64,000 nucleotides of DNA from Azoarcus sp. (GCA_031274995.1 JAISPJ010000033.1:1-64000); one strand, 5' to 3'. Shown: positions 1 to 9,815, counted from the stretch's first letter. Numbers and translations are program-made. The notes: generated by a model from the letters alone, not told the origin.

Positions 1-14
1 GGTAATCCAACTGC

Positions 15-45
15 TTGTGGAGTTGACTCACCCTCAACTCCACAA
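15..45. repeat. 12-bp perfect inverted repeat (hairpin), possible terminator
   Basis: TTGTGGAGTTGA-CTCACCC-TCAACTCCACAA read directly. Confidence 0.6.
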
Positions 46-124
46 ACACATTATAACTGAAAAACCAACTAATTCTGAGTTAAAGCGGATTGAATTTGTA
101 AGCACTGAGGGTGTTGTAAGTTAA

Positions 125-388
125 GTATATAAGTCCCATTTTTTTAATTCTGGTTTCTATGAACCTATTGAGGCCATCGTCGATCCTAGTGAAAACGTAT
201 TTCGTTTTGGTTGGCTCGATCACAACGATAACAACAATAATCGCAGCTATAACAATTATATTACGGGTATTTCTCTTGCCTTCAACCCCAATGCCATCCC
301 CGAACCCGAAACCTGGGCGATGCTGCTGGCTGGTCTTGGCATTCTGGGCATGGTCACGCGCAGGCGGCGTATAAAAGAACGCAACTAG
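125..388 (+). pseudogene. C-terminal fragment of a PEP-CTERM sorting-signal protein
   Basis: Frame at 125-388 ends ...FNPNAIPEPETWAMLLAGLGILGMVTRRRRIKERN*: PEP motif, hydrophobic helix, Arg-rich tail. In-frame TAA at 122-124 and no ATG/GTG/TTG before the motif. Confidence 0.8.
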
Positions 389-402
389 GTGACAGGAATA
401 AT

Positions 403-434
403 AACGTCCCGTATTTAACACAGTACGGGACGTT
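403..434. terminator. Hairpin downstream of PEP-CTERM fragment
   Basis: AACGTCCCGTA...TACGGGACGTT perfect 11-bp stem. Confidence 0.6.
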
Positions 435-594
435 AGGGATTGTTTGGGTTGCCCTTTATCACACTTGGCTATTTGCACGCGCAACGCTGCCAAGCCGACC
501 AAGCAGGATTCTTTCATCTGTCCTATACAAACAGTGCATCACCTGTGTTTTTCTTCAGTATATGGGTGTGTTATGTATATAATTCCGCAAAAAA

Positions 595-754
595 AAGCCT
601 CCCTCTTGAGGGAGGTGGCACGCCGAAGGCGTGACGGAAGGAGTTGCACCGATTCGGTTACCGCACCACTCAACCATTGCGCGTGTTCAAACGCCGCTAC
701 TCCCTCCGTCACCCACGCTACGCGCGGGCGACACCTCCCTCAAGAGGGAGGCTT
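595..754. repeat. Long imperfect inverted repeat with 23-bp perfect outer arms, adjacent to DUF559 gene
   Basis: AAGCCTCCCTCTTGAGGGAGGTG at 595-617 and its reverse complement at 732-754; inner arms (GTGACGGAAGGAGT / ACTCCCTCCGTCAC) also complementary. Confidence 0.85.
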
Positions 755-830
755 TGAGTCAGTGCGCCCACGGCGCGAAGGGGTTTTGTGCAGCTTTTCT
801 GCTGCTGCGACAGTATTGTATTATTCTAAT

Positions 831-1289
831 ATGCCTATCAAATATCTTCGTACCTTGATACCTCATGCAAGGAAATTGCGCAGGGAGATGACTCCTCAGG
901 AAAAACGATTGTGGTACGAGTTTCTCGCAAATTTTTCTCCACGTTTTCAACGCCAAAAACCCATTGACAGGTTCATTGCCGATTTTTACTGCTACAAGGC
1001 AAAACTGATTGTCGAAATCGATGGAAGCCAACATTTCACGGAATCAGGACTCGCCTACGACGCAGAAAGAGAGGCAATTCTGAATAGCCTCGGCCTGCGT
1101 GTTATCCGCTTCAGTAACCGTGATGTAAATGAGAATTTTGAAAGTGTTTGCAACGCAATTTTACAATTTGTACAGCACTCGCCCTTACGTCCCCAACATC
1201 CCGGTGACGCGGATCGTGCGCGATTCCGGCACTTCGCTGTTGGCGATGACCCGCAGCGCGGGGACGGCGCGGCGCAGGAATCTCGATAG
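831..1289 (+). CDS. DUF559 domain protein (restriction-endonuclease-like fold)
   Basis: MPIKYLRTLIPHARKLRREMTPQEKRLWYEFL...IVEIDGSQHFTESGLAYDAEREAILNSLGLRVIRFSNRDV typical of DUF559; 3' end overlaps flhA. Confidence 0.8.
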   Translation: MPIKYLRTLIPHARKLRREMTPQEKRLWYEFLANFSPRFQRQKPIDRFIADFYCYKAKLIVEIDGSQHFTESGLAYDAEREAILNSLGLRVIRFSNRDVNENFESVCNAILQFVQHSPLRPQHPGDADRARFRHFAVGDDPQRGDGAAQESR

Positions 1290-3275
1290 CAGCAACCGCA
1301 GTTGCGCGGGAACGAGCAATACTGGCGGCAGGCCGATTTCTTCCTGGCGTTGGGCGAGTTGGGCAGTCTGTTGCAGAAGGGTATCGGCCAGCCCCGGCTC
1401 GATCGCTCCGTCGCCTCCCCCGGTCGCTTGCAGCAGGATGCGTTCCAGACCCGGTTCAAGCGCCATGACCTGCACTTCGGCATTGCTCGGGAACAACGTC
1501 TGGAGGATGGCGCGTCCGAGCGCCTCGCGCACCCGCGCGGTGAGTTCGGATGCCTCCTGCGCGCGCGGGGCGTATTCGGCCAGCACTTCGATGATGGTAC
1601 GCATGTCGCGGATGCTGACTTCCTCGGCCAGCAGGTTTTGCAGCACCCGTTGCACAGTGGAAACGGGCAGCAGTTTGGGAACGAGGTCTTCGACGAGTTT
1701 GGGGACTTCTTTCGAGATGTGGTCGAGCAGTGCCTGTGTTTCCTGGCGTCCCAGCAATTCTGCTGCGTTTCCAAGGATGACCTGGTTGAGGTGCGTCGCC
1801 ACGACGGTGCTGGCATCGACCACCGTGTAGCCAAGCGCGTGCGCCTGTTCGCGGGTAACACTGTCGATCCAGTACGAGGGCAGCCCGAACGCAGGGTCGA
1901 TGGTTTCCCGCCCGGCAAGCGCCCCCACGACCCGACCGGGATTGATCGCCAGGAACTGGCCCGGGAAGGCTTCGCCGACACCGACTTCGACCCCCTTGAG
2001 GGTGATGCGGTAGGCATTGGGCTTGAGTTCGAGATTGTCGCGGATATGCACTAGCGCGGTCAGGAAGCCCACGTCCTGCGCAAATTTCTTGCGTAGCCCC
2101 CGAATGCGCCGCAACAGTTCGCCGTTCTGGCTCTTGTCGACCATCGGTATCAGGCGATAGCCCACTTCGAGGCCGAGCACGTCGACGGGGGCAACATCGT
2201 TCCAACTCGCTTCCTGCGCTTCGGCAGCGCGCACCTCGGCGTCCCTTTGCGTTTCTTCCCGTGTTGGTTCCTGAGCGTCCGTCTGCTGTTTGCCGCGCAT
2301 CCATGCGAGCCACCCGATTGCCGAGGCAAAGAGCAGGAACACCATATTGGGCATGCCGGGAATCATCCCGAGTATGCCGACGATGGCGGCAGTCAGCACA
2401 AGAACCTGTGTGTTGGAGAATACCTGGCCGGCGATCTGTGCGCCGATGTCGGTTTCGTCGTCGCCTACCCGTGAGACCACCAGGCCGGCCGCTACCGAGA
2501 CGATGAGCGCCGGAATCTGCGCGACCAGCCCGTCGCCGATGGTCAGGATGGTGTAAGTGTGGGCCGCGTCGGAAACTGCCATGTCATGCTGGATGACGCC
2601 CACGAACAGCCCACCCAGGATGTTGATGATTAAGATCAGGATGGCCGCGATGGCATCCCCGCGCACGAATTTGGAGGCGCCGTCCATCGCTCCGAAGAAG
2701 TCGGACTCTTGTGCCACTTCCTTTCGGCGCAGCTTGGCGGTTTTCTCGTCGATCAGACCCGCGTTCAAGTCCGCGTCGATAGCCATCTGCTTGCCTGGCA
2801 TCGCGTCCAGTGTGAATCGTGCGCTGACTTCCGCGATGCGTCCCGCGCCTTTGGTGATGACCACAAAATTGATGACGGTAAGGATCACGAACACCACGAT
2901 ACCCACGGCAGTATTGCCGCCTACGAGGAACTGTCCGAATGCCTCGATAACCTTGCCCGCAGAATCCGCTCCAGCATGCCCGTGGAGCAGTACGATGCGG
3001 GTGGACGCCACGTTGAGCGAGAGCCGCAGCAATGTGGTGACGAGCAGCACAGTGGGGAACGCGGAAAAATCCAGCGGGCGGCGCGCGTACATCGCCACCA
3101 TTATGACCATCACCGAAACCGCGATGTTGAACGTAAAAAACACGTCCAGCAGGAATACCGGCAACGGCAGCACCATCATCGCCAGAATCATGAGGATGAG
3201 AAGCGGGGCCGCCAGCGCGCGCAGGTTAGTCGGGGCAAAAATCCGGCGCAGGTTCAGGATGTTTTCGTTAGCCAT
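1185..3275 (-). CDS. flhA: Flagellar biosynthesis protein FlhA
   Basis: 696 aa; FHIPEP-family N-terminal membrane region and GRIAEVSARFTLDAMPGKQMAIDADLNAG motif. Confidence 0.97.
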   Translation of the reverse strand: MANENILNLRRIFAPTNLRALAAPLLILMILAMMVLPLPVFLLDVFFTFNIAVSVMVIMVAMYARRPLDFSAFPTVLLVTTLLRLSLNVASTRIVLLHGHAGADSAGKVIEAFGQFLVGGNTAVGIVVFVILTVINFVVITKGAGRIAEVSARFTLDAMPGKQMAIDADLNAGLIDEKTAKLRRKEVAQESDFFGAMDGASKFVRGDAIAAILILIINILGGLFVGVIQHDMAVSDAAHTYTILTIGDGLVAQIPALIVSVAAGLVVSRVGDDETDIGAQIAGQVFSNTQVLVLTAAIVGILGMIPGMPNMVFLLFASAIGWLAWMRGKQQTDAQEPTREETQRDAEVRAAEAQEASWNDVAPVDVLGLEVGYRLIPMVDKSQNGELLRRIRGLRKKFAQDVGFLTALVHIRDNLELKPNAYRITLKGVEVGVGEAFPGQFLAINPGRVVGALAGRETIDPAFGLPSYWIDSVTREQAHALGYTVVDASTVVATHLNQVILGNAAELLGRQETQALLDHISKEVPKLVEDLVPKLLPVSTVQRVLQNLLAEEVSIRDMRTIIEVLAEYAPRAQEASELTARVREALGRAILQTLFPSNAEVQVMALEPGLERILLQATGGGDGAIEPGLADTLLQQTAQLAQRQEEIGLPPVLLVPAQLRLLLSRFLRRAVPALRVIANSEVPESRTIRVTGMLGT

Positions 3276-3306
3276 GCCAGGTCGTGCTCATATTCGTTGT
3301 CATGGG

Positions 3307-4458
3307 TCAATCTTCCGGGGGCGGGCCGGGATCGAGCGCGGCGGGAACGGGCAGGTCGGCAGGTGGCCGTGGCGCGGGCAGGCCGTTTTCCATCGCTTCG
3401 TTCAACTGATAGATGTAAGCCATCACTTCGGCCACCGCAGTGAAAAGCGGGGCAGGGATTGCTTCTTCCAGTTCGCAATGCGCATAGAGCGCACGGGCGA
3501 GCGAGGGCGCTTCCAGCAGGGCCACGTTGTGTTCGCGGGCAATTTCCCGAATTTTCAGCGCCAGTTCGCCGCGTCCCTTGGCCACGACGATGGGCGCGGA
3601 CATGCGAGAGGCGTCGTAGCGTAGCGCCACCGAAAAGTGTGCCGGGTTCGTCACCACCACGTCGGCCTTGGGTACTTCGGCCATCATCCGCCGCCGCGCC
3701 ATTTCGCGCTGCATTGCGCGGATGCGGCCCTTGACGTGCGGATCGCCATCCTGTTCCTTGCTCTCACGCTTGACCTCCTCCTTCGTCATGCGCAGGTTTT
3801 TGTGGTACTGCCACAACTGGAAAGGCACATCGAAGAGCGCGAGCAAACCGAGGCTGGCGACGATCAGCACCGCGATCCAGATCACCGTAGAGGCAAAATC
3901 GGCGATTGCGGGAAACAACGGTTCTTTCAGAAAGTCGAAAAGGTGGTCGCGGTTACGCCACAACACCGATGCGCCGACTCCGCCGATCAGCGCCGCCTTC
4001 ATGACCGCCTTGAGCATCTCGGCCAGACCATGCAGCGAAAACATGCGTTTGAAGCCCTTGAGCGGATTGAGCCGGTCGAGTTTCAGACCCAGAACCTTGG
4101 GAGCAAACAACAAGCCGCCGAGTATCATCGGCGCGGCCAGCGCCGCCACCATCAACGTGAGAAAAAGCGGCATCAGCGTCAGCAGTGCCCCGCTGAGCAA
4201 ACCTTGCAGCCATTCGATGATCGCTACGTTGTTCGTCTCATATGCCAGATGACGATCAAAAGAAAACCCGCGTCGCAGCAACCCCAGCAGCCGATCACCC
4301 ATCCAGCCGCCGAGCATCAGGAGAAAAAGCGCCCCCGTCACCGTCACCAGGAAGGTCTGGAGTTCGCGCGACTGCGGAACCTGCCCCTCTTCGCGGGCCT
4401 GTTGCAATCGTCGGCCTGATGCTGGTTCTGTCCTGTCCTGGTCGCTGTCTTCCGCCAC
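3307..4458 (-). CDS. flhB: Flagellar biosynthesis protein FlhB
   Basis: 383 aa; NPAHFSVALRYD autocleavage-site motif; directly upstream of flhA. Confidence 0.96.
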   Translation of the reverse strand: MAEDSDQDRTEPASGRRLQQAREEGQVPQSRELQTFLVTVTGALFLLMLGGWMGDRLLGLLRRGFSFDRHLAYETNNVAIIEWLQGLLSGALLTLMPLFLTLMVAALAAPMILGGLLFAPKVLGLKLDRLNPLKGFKRMFSLHGLAEMLKAVMKAALIGGVGASVLWRNRDHLFDFLKEPLFPAIADFASTVIWIAVLIVASLGLLALFDVPFQLWQYHKNLRMTKEEVKRESKEQDGDPHVKGRIRAMQREMARRRMMAEVPKADVVVTNPAHFSVALRYDASRMSAPIVVAKGRGELALKIREIAREHNVALLEAPSLARALYAHCELEEAIPAPLFTAVAEVMAYIYQLNEAMENGLPAPRPPADLPVPAALDPGPPPED

Positions 4459-4580
4459 GGCTGGCCTCGTGCCTCACATGCCGCGCCGCGCCGGGAATGG
4501 CAAGGGCGCAAAATGGCATTTGGGGCATTATCCCCATTCGCGCCGCCCGATAATGGCCGGATGTAAGCGGGAAAGCCGCC

Positions 4581-5027
4581 TTATTTCGCGGACAGGGACT
4601 TTACGCCCTCGATCCGCTCGCCTGCTTTCACCCCATGCCTGGCAAACCAGCCCTGGTTCATTTCCAGCGCATGACGCGCCGGTTTCACCGCGCAATGGCT
4701 CTCCTCGCTGTGCGGGGTCATATCCTCGATATTGAGGATGCGCCCTTCTTCATCGAGAAACGCTACCGATAGCGGAATCAGCGTATTTTTCATCCACATG
4801 CAGATGCGTGTCGGGGACGGATACACGAATATCATCCCTTGGCCGGGCGGAAGATGGCTCCGGTACATCAGCCCGAAATTCCGAGCCTGTTCGTTGGCGG
4901 CAACCTCCGCCTCGATGCGGTGTTTGCCTGCTTCCAGGCTTACCCATTGCACCTGCGCGTCCGCCGCGCCAGTTGCCGCCAGAAACGCCCCCATTGCCAA
5001 AACACGCCACATCATCGCCCTCACCAT
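4581..5027 (-). CDS. DUF192 family protein with signal peptide
   Basis: N-terminal signal, GLMYRSHLPPGQGMIFVYPSP, CMWMKNTLIPLSVAFLDEEGRI. Confidence 0.88.
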   Translation of the reverse strand: MVRAMMWRVLAMGAFLAATGAADAQVQWVSLEAGKHRIEAEVAANEQARNFGLMYRSHLPPGQGMIFVYPSPTRICMWMKNTLIPLSVAFLDEEGRILNIEDMTPHSEESHCAVKPARHALEMNQGWFARHGVKAGERIEGVKSLSAK

Positions 5028-5081
5028 TCACCCATCCCGACAAACGCGCGACAATAATCACTTTACGCTTTTGATATCGCC

Positions 5082-5600
5082 ATGCCCGCCATACTACGCG
5101 CCATTCACGCCGATATTACGACATTGGCCGTCGACGCCATCGTCAACGCCGCCAACAAAACCCTTCTGGGCGGAGGCGGGGTCGATGGAGCCATTCACCG
5201 CGCTGCCGGACCGGGCCTGCTGGCCTGCTGCCGTACCCTGAACGGCTGCGGCACAGGCGAGGCCAAAATCACCCCCGGCTTTTGCCTCCCCGCCCGGTAC
5301 GTCATCCACACCGCAGGTCCCGTCTGGCGCGATGGCGAACACGGCGAACCGGCGTTGCTCGCCGCCTGCTACCGCCATGCGTTGGAACTCGCCGCCCAGG
5401 CCGGACTGGAAACCATTGCCTTTCCCTGCATCGGCACCGGAGTTTACGGCTACCCGCCCGTCCTTGCCGCGCCGTGTGCGCTCTCTGCCGTGCGGGAGGC
5501 GCTGACGCGCCTGCCGGGCATCCGGGAAGTGATTTTCTGCTGCTTCTCGGAAGGAGAGCAGAGGAGGTATGAGGGTTTGCTGGGCAGTGAGGCGCGATAG
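5082..5600 (+). CDS. Macro-domain protein (O-acetyl-ADP-ribose deacetylase-like)
   Basis: [36 protein letters not shown] and [11 protein letters not shown]. Confidence 0.93.
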   Translation: MPAILRAIHADITTLAVDAIVNAANKTLLGGGGVDGAIHRAAGPGLLACCRTLNGCGTGEAKITPGFCLPARYVIHTAGPVWRDGEHGEPALLAACYRHALELAAQAGLETIAFPCIGTGVYGYPPVLAAPCALSAVREALTRLPGIREVIFCCFSEGEQRRYEGLLGSEAR

Positions 5601-5753
5601 AGCCGCAATACGCGCTATCCGTCAAAAGTCGCGGATTCTTGCACAAGAGGGAGGCGCTCGTATAAAATGTAAAGTCAGTATGTGTTCGTTTGCTCTTATG
5701 TTTCGCACAGCTTTGTTGATTATACAAAAATATATCAATCAAAGGAGTTGGTT

Positions 5754-6425
5754 ATGAATAACGAAGAGTTTATAAAGGTGCTTGCAGATTCTACAAAAAC
5801 GAAAAGCCCGCCAAGCTCCCGGAGTTTATCTGATAAACAACTTGGTGACGGTGCATCATTTCAACCCGAAGAAAACGATGATTTTATCGCTTTAGACTTT
5901 AGAACGGTCAATACTCCATCTTGTGGAGAGTGGATAACTGATAATCGTGACTTTCAAAAAGGAAAGTATCAGAAAGGTGATAGGAAATACGACTATTTTG
6001 ATTTTGATTGGCGTCTTGTAAACAACGACTTATTTATTACGATCAAAATCAATATTCTGAATAGCCATGATTGCGCTCATGATGTTTTTCACAACGATGC
6101 AGCAGATATTGTCCCATCAATGTCTGGTATGCAATGGGCTCATGTTTTCAAACCTTGCAAGAAAAATATCGGGGCAGTTTGTGCGCGTACTGCTATATCG
6201 ACTTTTTTTGTTTATAAAAATGTTTTTGTCAAAGTCAGAGCAATTCCCATCTTACCAGAGAGTAGCCCCCTGCGTGATATTCTCAGTGAATGGACTGCTG
6301 AAGCATTAATCCCAAAATCGCCCAATGGTGACCCGTGGGATATGGTTATTGCAGAATGGATTTACAGCATCCTGAAAACTGCCTCGCGTTTCAAAGTATT
6401 TCCAGCGGAACCCAGTCCAAGGTAA
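5754..6425 (+). CDS. Hypothetical protein, unusually AT-rich for this window
   Basis: ~223-aa ORF with AAAGGAG Shine-Dalgarno; no recognised family. Confidence 0.6.
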   Translation: MNNEEFIKVLADSTKTKSPPSSRSLSDKQLGDGASFQPEENDDFIALDFRTVNTPSCGEWITDNRDFQKGKYQKGDRKYDYFDFDWRLVNNDLFITIKINILNSHDCAHDVFHNDAADIVPSMSGMQWAHVFKPCKKNIGAVCARTAISTFFVYKNVFVKVRAIPILPESSPLRDILSEWTAEALIPKSPNGDPWDMVIAEWIYSILKTASRFKVFPAEPSPR

Positions 6426-6500
6426 TTCGTCGAGCGCGGCGAGCCTCAACCTGCCGTGCTTTGGCGGACTGTCTTCTATCTGCCGAATTTGGGGTTTTCC

Positions 6501-6887
6501 TTAAACGCGCTGAATCGGGCCGGGATATTTGGTAACTCGCGCGTCGGCTGTCAGCAATATGATGCCCTCGACGACGGCTTGGGCGACGAGGAGGCGATCA
6601 AAAGGATCTTTGTGGATTGGCGGCAAGACGTCGACAGCTATCGCGTGTTCACTGCATATCGGCAATTCATTGTAACCGTTGTCCAACAGGCCGCGCCGCA
6701 GCATACGCGGATCGACTTTGAAATCGTTTCGGCTCAAACCGCGCTTGATCACGATTTCCCATAGGCTGGCGACGCTGAAGAACAACTCGTTTTCAGGTGC
6801 GCTCATCAGCCTTCGCGCATTCAATGGAAGATGTTCCGAACCTTGTGCCGCCCATAGCAGCAGATGAGTATCCAGCAATAGTTTCAT
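6501..6887 (-). CDS. PIN-domain toxin, VapC-like
   Basis: MKLLLDTHLLLWAA...ASLWEIVIKRGL...DPFDRLLVAQA...LLTAD. Confidence 0.9.
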   Translation of the reverse strand: MKLLLDTHLLLWAAQGSEHLPLNARRLMSAPENELFFSVASLWEIVIKRGLSRNDFKVDPRMLRRGLLDNGYNELPICSEHAIAVDVLPPIHKDPFDRLLVAQAVVEGIILLTADARVTKYPGPIQRV

Positions 6888-7129
6888 GTGCTGCCTTCAA
6901 ACATTGCCGCGATCTGCACTTCGCCCATCTGGTCGAAATCATCCGGTACGCTGATCTGTCCCGCCATAAAGCCGAATCGTTTGACTTGAGAAGGTTCCGG
7001 TGCATCGAGGGCGATCACCTTGACCATCGGCTTTCCGGCCTTGGCGATGATGAACGGTTCCCCTTTGGCGGCCTGCTCTACCAGCCGGGAGAGCTGGGTT
7101 TTGGCCTCGTGGATGTTGTACGTATTCAT
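6884..7129 (-). CDS. Phd/YefM-type antitoxin
   Basis: MNTYNIHEAKTQLSRLVEQAAKGEPFIIAKAGKPMVKV; overlaps the toxin start by 4 nt. Confidence 0.9.
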   Translation of the reverse strand: MNTYNIHEAKTQLSRLVEQAAKGEPFIIAKAGKPMVKVIALDAPEPSQVKRFGFMAGQISVPDDFDQMGEVQIAAMFEGST

Positions 7130-7461
7130 ATCATGCCTGCGTTTGCCCAGGAGTTTGTTCGTTAGACTTGGTTCATTGGACTTAGTTTATCACGGCAGGC
7201 ATCACCCCAAGGGGACATTATTCATGCTTCAAAAATTAACCTGCTTGCCGCTGGCCTGTGGTGACAACACGGGTGAGTTGCCTGTTGATTGAAATTGAAG
7301 GGACGTTGGACGCCGACAACACCGGCGGGGGTTATCAGATGAAGCGCCGGAACTGATCGGATGGTAGAGTTTGAACTTCTTAAGTTCCCGAGGCTCGCAA
7401 AATTTCAACCTCTCGACAAATTCCTAAAATCGCCGCCCTCCAGACCGTCTCCGGCCCTGAT

Positions 7462-8226
7462 GTGGCGGCCAACCTCGCGGTGGCGGATGAACTGATTGCC
7501 GAGGCTGTTGCCAGAGGTGTGCAGATGGTGGTGTTGCCTGAGTATTTCGCGTCGATGTCGTCTGATGAAACTGACAAGGTTCGCATGCGCGAACACGAAG
7601 GCTGCGGACCGATTCAGGATTTCCTGAGCGGGGCCGCCGTCCGCCACGGGGTGTGGATTGTCGGCGGCACGCTGCCGCTGGCGGCGGATGCTCCTGACAA
7701 AACGCGCAATGCCGCGCTGGTTTTCGATCATTGCGGCAACCGGGTGGCGCGTTACGACAAGATCCATCTCTTCAGCTTCAAGCACGGCAAGGAGCAATAC
7801 GATGAGGCGGCCAGCATCGAGTCGGGCAAGCGCGTGGTGTGTTTCGATTCCCCTGTCGGAAGGGTGAGCCTCGCGGTGTGTTATGACCTGCGCTTCCCCG
7901 AGCTTTTCCGCGCGATGGGCGAGGTCGACCTGATTGTCCTGCCTGCGGCGTTTACCTATACGACCGGGCAGGTGCACTGGGAAACGCTGCTGCGGGCGCG
8001 AGCCATCGAAAATCAATGTTATCTGGCCGCAGCGGCTCAGGGGGGCTTGCATCCGTATGGTCGCCGTACTTGGGGGCATAGCATGATAATCGATCCCTGG
8101 GGTGATATTCTTGCGTGTCGCCCGGAGGGTGCGGGCATAGTCACGGCTGAACTTGATCCCGGCCGACTCGCCATGGTCCGCCGGTGCCTGCCCGCCCTGG
8201 ATCACCGTCGCCCTGAGCTTTTTTGA
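7462..8226 (+). CDS. Carbon-nitrogen hydrolase (Nit1-like); family N-terminus extends upstream of this start
   Basis: VLPEYFA, YDKIHLFSF, VCYDLRFPELFR; upstream in-frame PKIAALQTVSGPDVAANL lacks ATG/GTG/TTG. Confidence 0.85.
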   Translation: MAANLAVADELIAEAVARGVQMVVLPEYFASMSSDETDKVRMREHEGCGPIQDFLSGAAVRHGVWIVGGTLPLAADAPDKTRNAALVFDHCGNRVARYDKIHLFSFKHGKEQYDEAASIESGKRVVCFDSPVGRVSLAVCYDLRFPELFRAMGEVDLIVLPAAFTYTTGQVHWETLLRARAIENQCYLAAAAQGGLHPYGRRTWGHSMIIDPWGDILACRPEGAGIVTAELDPGRLAMVRRCLPALDHRRPELF

Positions 8227-8277
8227 CGAAAAATCCCTTGCCCCATACCACTGCACTGATGACTGGAACTGCACACA

Positions 8278-9717
8278 ATGGCAAAGAACGCGCTCAAGGC
8301 TGCTGACCGTTACCTGCTTTCGCCCCACGGCCTTGGCCAGGAAGAGCTCGAAAAGGTGTTTCGCAAGCTGATGCGGCACGGCATTGATTACGGCGATCTT
8401 TATTTCCAATATGGCCGTTCCGAAGCTTGGGGGTTGGAAGAGGGCATCGTCAAGTCGGGCAGTTTCAGCATCGAAAAAGGCGTCGGGGTACGCGCGGTGA
8501 GTGGCGAAAAAACCGCTTTTGCCTATTCCGATGATGTTTCAATGGGCGCGCTGCTCGATGCCGCCCGCGTCACGCGGGCTATTGGCGTGACGGGCAAGGC
8601 GCAAAAGGTGAAAGTTTCGCCGTGCAAGCCCACCGCCAAACTCTACCGCGCCGATGACCCGCTCGCTTCGCTCGACGATACCGCCAAGGTACAACTGCTT
8701 GAACGGCTGGAAGCATTCGCCCGTGCCATCGATCCTCGCGTCACGCAAGTGATGGCCGGGCTCGCCGGAACGTGGGAGGTCGTGCTGGTGGCGCGTAGCG
8801 ACGGGCACATGGCTGCCGATGTCAGGCCTCTGGTGCGGGTATCCCTTGCCGTCATCATGGAAGATGGCGGGCGGCGCGAACAGGGCAGCGCGGGCGGTGG
8901 CGGGCGTTTCGACTACGCGCACTTTACCGACGATAGATTGCGCGACTATGCGTTGGCCGCCGTGCATCAGGCACGCATCAACCTCGAAGCCGTTCCCGCG
9001 CCAGCCGGAGTCATGACCGTCGTGCTCGGCCCCGGCTGGCCGGGTATTCTGCTGCATGAGGCTGTCGGGCACGGGCTGGAGGGTGATTTCAACCGCAAGG
9101 GCAGTTCGGCTTTTTCCGGGCGCATCGGTGAGCAGGTGGCCGCGCGCGGTGTCACCGTGGTCGACGACGGCTCAATACCGGATCGGCGCGGCTCGCTCAC
9201 CATCGACGACGAAGGCAATCCCGGTGCACGCACAGTGTTGATTGAGGATGGCATTCTGGCCAGCTACATGCAGGACATAACCAATGCCCGCCTGATGGGC
9301 ATGAAGCCTACCGGGAATGGCCGACGCGAGTCTTACGCCCATCTGCCCTTGCCGCGCATGACCAACACCTTCATGCTCAACGGCGGATGCGATCCTGCCG
9401 AGATCATCGCTTCGGTCAGGAAGGGTCTGTACGCGGTCAATTTCGGCGGCGGCCAGGTCGACATCACCTCAGGCAAGTTCGTGTTTTCCGCTTCCGAGGC
9501 TTACCTGATTGAAAACGGCAAAGTCACTCGCCCGGTCAAGGGTGCGGCGCTCATCGGCAACGGCCCGGATGTGCTGACCCGCGTGAGTCTCATTGGCAAC
9601 GACATGGCGCTCGACCCAGGTATCGGCTCCTGCGGCAAGGACGGGCAAAGCGTGCCGGTGGGCGTGGGACAGCCGACCTTGCGCATCGATGGGTTGACAG
9701 TAGGTGGGACGGGCTGA
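8278..9717 (+). CDS. tldD: Metalloprotease TldD
   Basis: 479 aa; HEAVGHGLEGDFNRKGSSAFSG zinc motif. Confidence 0.96.
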   Translation: MAKNALKAADRYLLSPHGLGQEELEKVFRKLMRHGIDYGDLYFQYGRSEAWGLEEGIVKSGSFSIEKGVGVRAVSGEKTAFAYSDDVSMGALLDAARVTRAIGVTGKAQKVKVSPCKPTAKLYRADDPLASLDDTAKVQLLERLEAFARAIDPRVTQVMAGLAGTWEVVLVARSDGHMAADVRPLVRVSLAVIMEDGGRREQGSAGGGGRFDYAHFTDDRLRDYALAAVHQARINLEAVPAPAGVMTVVLGPGWPGILLHEAVGHGLEGDFNRKGSSAFSGRIGEQVAARGVTVVDDGSIPDRRGSLTIDDEGNPGARTVLIEDGILASYMQDITNARLMGMKPTGNGRRESYAHLPLPRMTNTFMLNGGCDPAEIIASVRKGLYAVNFGGGQVDITSGKFVFSASEAYLIENGKVTRPVKGAALIGNGPDVLTRVSLIGNDMALDPGIGSCGKDGQSVPVGVGQPTLRIDGLTVGGTG

Positions 9718-9815
9718 GTTTGTGCGAGTCATGGCAAACGTGTGTTATAAGTTGACGCCTTGCATAAACAGTACCGTTTCCGCGCGGGGTGTTTGAGGGA
9801 CGCGCGGATATAGCG

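Noticed and set aside
2557-3624. 355-aa plus-strand ORF
   Set aside because: Antisense to flhA/flhB; low-complexity Ser/Arg/Thr-rich composition.
7260-7355. Short frame TRVSCLLIEIEGTLDADNTGGGYQMKRRN* as a possible YhdP/AsmA remnant
   Set aside because: Too short and similarity too weak to support.
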